Notes under the pieces: generated by a model
Databases searched by the model: none
The model's input: the letters and a program-made list of their open reading frames with translations, nothing else
Told to the model about the DNA's origin: nothing
Program-made: the position numbers and the translations under genes
From: Phoronis australis
Taxonomy: Eukaryota > Phoronida > Phoronidae
Assembly (NCBI GenBank): GCA_002633005.1
Contig: NMRA01000025.1
Span: forward strand, 195,757 to 259,756
Length of the DNA stretch: 64,000 bases
Direction of reading: 5' to 3'
Shown: one piece after another, positions 60,522 to 64,000 of the stretch
How the letters are laid out: each line of letters starts with the position of its first letter
How positions within the stretch are numbered: the first letter of the stretch is position 1

Positions 60522-62965
60522 CCACGATCCCTTTAAATGACTTGCCAATTATTGATTGGTGTAATACCTCCAAGCACTGTATAAACATGTGTATTGTTAT
60601 AGGAACAGTGATCACATTTAAAACTCACGAATGCTCACAATTTCACCCTTGGTCTAATAACATGCCCACTCCACAAGATGCACTTTCTTCTATTCTATTT
60701 CAAGTTTCATTGACCTTTTTAATTTTCTTCATCTAGTTTATGTTCTGTTTGTAACCAAATGTAATGTGCACACTTTACAGCATCACAGAAAATGTGGGGA
60801 TCAATACAATAAAATAATATAAAGAAAATGAAATACAACAGAAAGCCAACAAAGTTTGAATTCTACAATGAAACTTGGATTTTTTTGTTTTTGCTTGAAT
60901 GTGTCAGCTGCTTGTTGCAAAACACATTAAAGCTTTTTACATATCAATTTTCAAATTACCAAATTTTTAACTGCAGCAACCAATGCACCAAATGTAACCA
61001 GGTGACTGATGTACAATTTAAAACAGTCAACAAATGAGATCTAATTGAAAACATTAAATTATCAGTCGAGCAGATAAACTCCTCCACACATCCTCTTTAT
61101 TTTTCTCTCCTGATTTGCAGGTGTCATTTTACAAGGAAAACACATGTCTTTCAATTAAGCAGATAATTGCTCATCACGTTTGTTAAATGATTTAGATAAA
61201 ACTACTTAGGAACCATGCATACACAAGGTGGTTAAAAGTTAAGTGTGCAATCAGTTACAAACAGGTAATAACTTGACAGGTGATGTTTGAAAGAATACAT
61301 TTCCATTCGTTTGTACAGATGTCACTTAAAATGCTAGTGTTTAGACGAAGGTAGTGTGGGTGTGAAATTTCTTCAAAAATTCTGCCCAGCCAGTCACTGG
61401 GTTACATAAAACCTTTCCCAGACTCTCCCAATTGCTACCCCTATTACCTTGGCTAGGAATTTGGTATTCCGCCTGCCAATCAGCTGTTACTGGAGTGTGT
61501 AACACAACTCAAGGACACACCTTCCCAAGTTTTACCACAACAAATTGATACAATTGATTTCTAAATATTAAAACATTGGACTTGTTCATGTCAAGCTTTT
61601 GAAGAACCATCAAGTGAATATGCATGCAATGAAATTATTAAACAAATCTATTTCCAGAGCAGATGTCAACTAGAACTAAAAAGCTAGTTCGGTAGCAAAC
61701 TCCCTACTCACCCTGTATTGACACGGTTAATGACCTTAAACACTTTCTTGTTAGAGAAAATTAGTTCAATTTATCCCAACATTTTCTTGAATCACAGAAC
61801 CTGCACAAGTCACGCAGCCTATTCTTACCTTCCCAGGTCAAAGTGAGCCTAGCAGGATTCAAATTGCCAACATGGAATTATAACAGTGCTAATTTCAGTG
61901 GGAAATGAAAGCCGGCATCCTGTCTCCACTTTGTCACAGCGAATTAGAGTCTGAGAACCAAATGGGTAGAAAAATATCACCAGGGGGCATGGCCAACCAA
62001 CTGCCCTGTGATTAGGAAATCTTACGCCTAATTTGACATGGCATGGGGCACAATGCTGCCTCTGACTGAGAGTTGAGGGGTATTATTATTTATGCATTTG
62101 TGTGTAATAGACTTTTATAGCTGGATTTATGGCATGACCAGGCTGAGGGATGCAGCCAAAAACGAGAATATGATGACACATTTATGGACTCTGGCCAATT
62201 TTATATTTATGACAGTTGATTTTTGGGTAGAAATTATCAGTCAAATACAATGAAAATAAAAAACTTTGTTGGAAACTGACTTTAGCAAAAAAGGAACAAA
62301 GAATAATATTAATTCAGCTTCTCGAGTGTCATGAAATTATCACCCAAGGAATTATTTTTCACATTTTTTACAAAAAAATATAATTCAACAGCCCTCATAT
62401 GAAAGTATTGTAGGAGACTGGGTTTGAAAATCTTTATTTGTGAACTGATGGGGCTAACCTCATTGTAAATATTACATTATTACATAAATAAATGATAAAT
62501 AAATAAAATTAAGAACACAATTAGTTAGGTGTTCTAATAAAAAGTCAAAATCACTGAATGTGCATACCAGTCACGTTATTGATAGTTGTTCTGCAAAGAA
62601 TGTAGCTTTCAGGTTTTCTAAATTTTACTATAAACACATGATCACGTGACCTGATTTACAGCAAATAGGTGAAAAGTGAAAAGTCTAATTCTGCACTCCT
62701 TGTAGTTTCAGCATACACATATATTATACTTTCACACTGAGTAAAATCTAAATAGTTTTGTAGATATTTGGATAAATACACAGACTTGCTTATGAAGTCC
62801 TACATACTCTTAACACAATTAAAAACTGTATAAAGTGGTAATATCTTTTAAGACCAAAGTTATACTGCATTTTAATTTGTAACAACAGCACTTCAAAACG
62901 AACAGTTTATCTCAGGGAAAGTGACAAAAGTCAAATAGTCTTGAAAACTCACCAATTGAAAACTG

Positions 62966-63220
62966 AAGACTGCAGTGAGAAATTCTGACTTTTATTGAGA
63001 TGTCACAAGCAGTAGATTGAATGTAAGAGAGAAAACAACATGACATTTCACCAACCATCCAACTGATAGATGTCAAAACATAGGGATAAAACATAACAAT
63101 ATGCCATTGGCTAAAATTAACCTTTGACCTTTCTAGCAGCAACGGGGAAAGTGGAGAAGGGCTATGTGCACTCATCAGGATGACAATGAACAAAGTTGAC
63201 AAAGTATGCACGCACCCAGT
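62966..63220 (+). repeat. 255-bp direct duplication, copy 1
   Basis: It matches 63599-63853 over the full 255 bases with about three substitutions. Directly followed by the truncated Pearl/HINE-like element. Confidence 0.95.
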
Positions 63221-63597
63221 CTAACAAGAGCAACGCGGAGCGTTGAAATGCGCCCACAATTGCACCGCATACGGTATCCTTCTAGGGTTGTTTATTGGTA
63301 CCATAAAGTGGCCAGTAGAGGGCATACTTTGCAAAATGGAAAGGCATGGTCTTTGTCTCCTCAATAGGCTAGGGGCAAAATGTGAGTAATCTTCATAATA
63401 CAAGCACATCCTATACACCAGTTGCTTAAAGCACCACAGAAACATAGAATTAAAAACAAATTTACCAACATACGAGATTAGCACAGCATTAGAATGCCAG
63501 AAACAAATTTCTACTTGGAACTTTTCCTTCATAGTCACGAAGTAACACAAAGTATACACCTGAAGACCTATGAAAATACAGAGGTCAATGTAAAATA
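63221..63597 (+). mobile_element. Pearl/HINE-like element, left part only
   Basis: About 98% identical to 4756-5130, including the end hairpin, the ATGCGCCCACA subterminal repeat and the CTCF-like site. It stops at an N exactly where the tandem core begins in the other copy. Confidence 0.9.
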
Positions 63598-63598
63598 N
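63598..63598. other. Assembly gap (N) at a repeat boundary
   Basis: A single N between the element leader and the second copy of the 255-bp block. A long reading frame drawn across it is artificial. Confidence 0.9.
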
Positions 63599-63853
63599 AA
63601 GACTGCAGTGAGAAATTCTGACTTTTATTGAGATGTCACAAGCAGTAGATTGAAAGTAAGAGAGAAAACAACATGACATTTCACCAACCATCCAACTGAT
63701 AGATGTCAAAACATAGGGATAAAACATAACAATATGCCATTGGCTAAAATTAACCTTTGACCTTTCTAGCAGCAACGGGGAAAGTGGAGAAGGGCTCTGT
63801 GCACTCATCAGGATGACAATGAACAAAGTTGACGAAGTATGCACGCACCCAGT
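63599..63853 (+). repeat. 255-bp direct duplication, copy 2
   Basis: Near-identical to 62966-63220. Here the terminal GCACGCACCCAGT runs straight into another dispersed repeat instead of the HINE-like element. Confidence 0.95.
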
Positions 63854-64000
63854 TTAAAAATAGGGGTGCTTGAATTTTTGAGAATTTGGACCTTTTGCTA
63901 AGAAAAATGGGAACGCGTGAATTATGCATTCGTCGAATTTTGGTAGTTACTGTCTTTTTAGTGGACTTTTGTCTCGTTATCTACCTTTTTGGACTTTTTG
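63854..64000 (-). repeat. Dispersed repeat, partial, cut by window end
   Basis: Reverse-complement relative of 59530-59730; it continues past the window. Confidence 0.7.

Larger units (their letters stand above)
31549..64000. other. 32-kb stretch without recognised genes, 5' of the FGFRL1 start codon
   Basis: All open frames are short (up to about 140 codons outside repeats) and I recognise no domain in any of them. The DNA must include the FGFRL1 promoter or introns between its 5' UTR exons. Several repeats are listed separately. Regions such as 31549-36590, 40160-42300, 42700-46100, 48800-50600, 55000-57960 and 60530-62960 show nothing I can name. Confidence 0.6.

Overview
The window is nuclear DNA from an animal. 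It is AT-rich, its genes are split by GT-AG introns, and it carries many short dispersed repeats. The three recognisable genes are all animal genes. Their proteins are vertebrate-like but clearly diverged and the repeat types are common in marine invertebrates, so I infer an invertebrate deuterostome such as an echinoderm, hemichordate or cephalochordate. The phylum is not proven.

Layout. NRBF2 lies on the minus strand (489-9287) with three coding exons, including a 21-nt first exon. Its 6.5-kb first intron is full of repeats. UBE2T starts 216 bp away on the plus strand (9504-10169) as a single-exon gene, so the two form a divergent pair with a probable shared promoter. After about 7 kb of UTR and intergenic DNA, FGFRL1 occupies the minus strand (17318-31548) with seven coding exons encoding a 590-residue kinase-less FGF-receptor-like protein. 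UBE2T and FGFRL1 converge tail to tail. From 31549 to 64000 I find no convincing coding exon. That stretch is the 5' side of FGFRL1 (flank and/or introns between 5'UTR exons) and holds several dispersed repeats.

Gene roles. NRBF2 is a subunit of the autophagy PI3-kinase complex. UBE2T is the ubiquitin-conjugating enzyme of the Fanconi anaemia pathway. FGFRL1 is a membrane FGF/heparin-binding receptor without a kinase. I see no functional link beyond the shared NRBF2/UBE2T promoter.

Most notable sequence. In NRBF2 intron 1, a roughly 2-kb element (about 4756-6791) has short subterminal inverted repeats, a hairpin near each end, a central array of about 150-bp units arranged as 450-bp trimers, and a GGAC microsatellite tail. 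This is the layout of Pearl/HINE non-autonomous Helentrons. Nearly every 150-bp unit carries a close match to the vertebrate CTCF motif, all in the same orientation at nucleosome-like spacing. A second, roughly 98% identical copy begins at 63221 and is cut off by an N exactly where the array should start. It is flanked by a 255-bp near-identical duplication that looks like two haplotypes (filled and empty site) stitched together. A 917-bp foldback element with long terminal inverted repeats and a 7-bp target duplication lies at 8225-9141.
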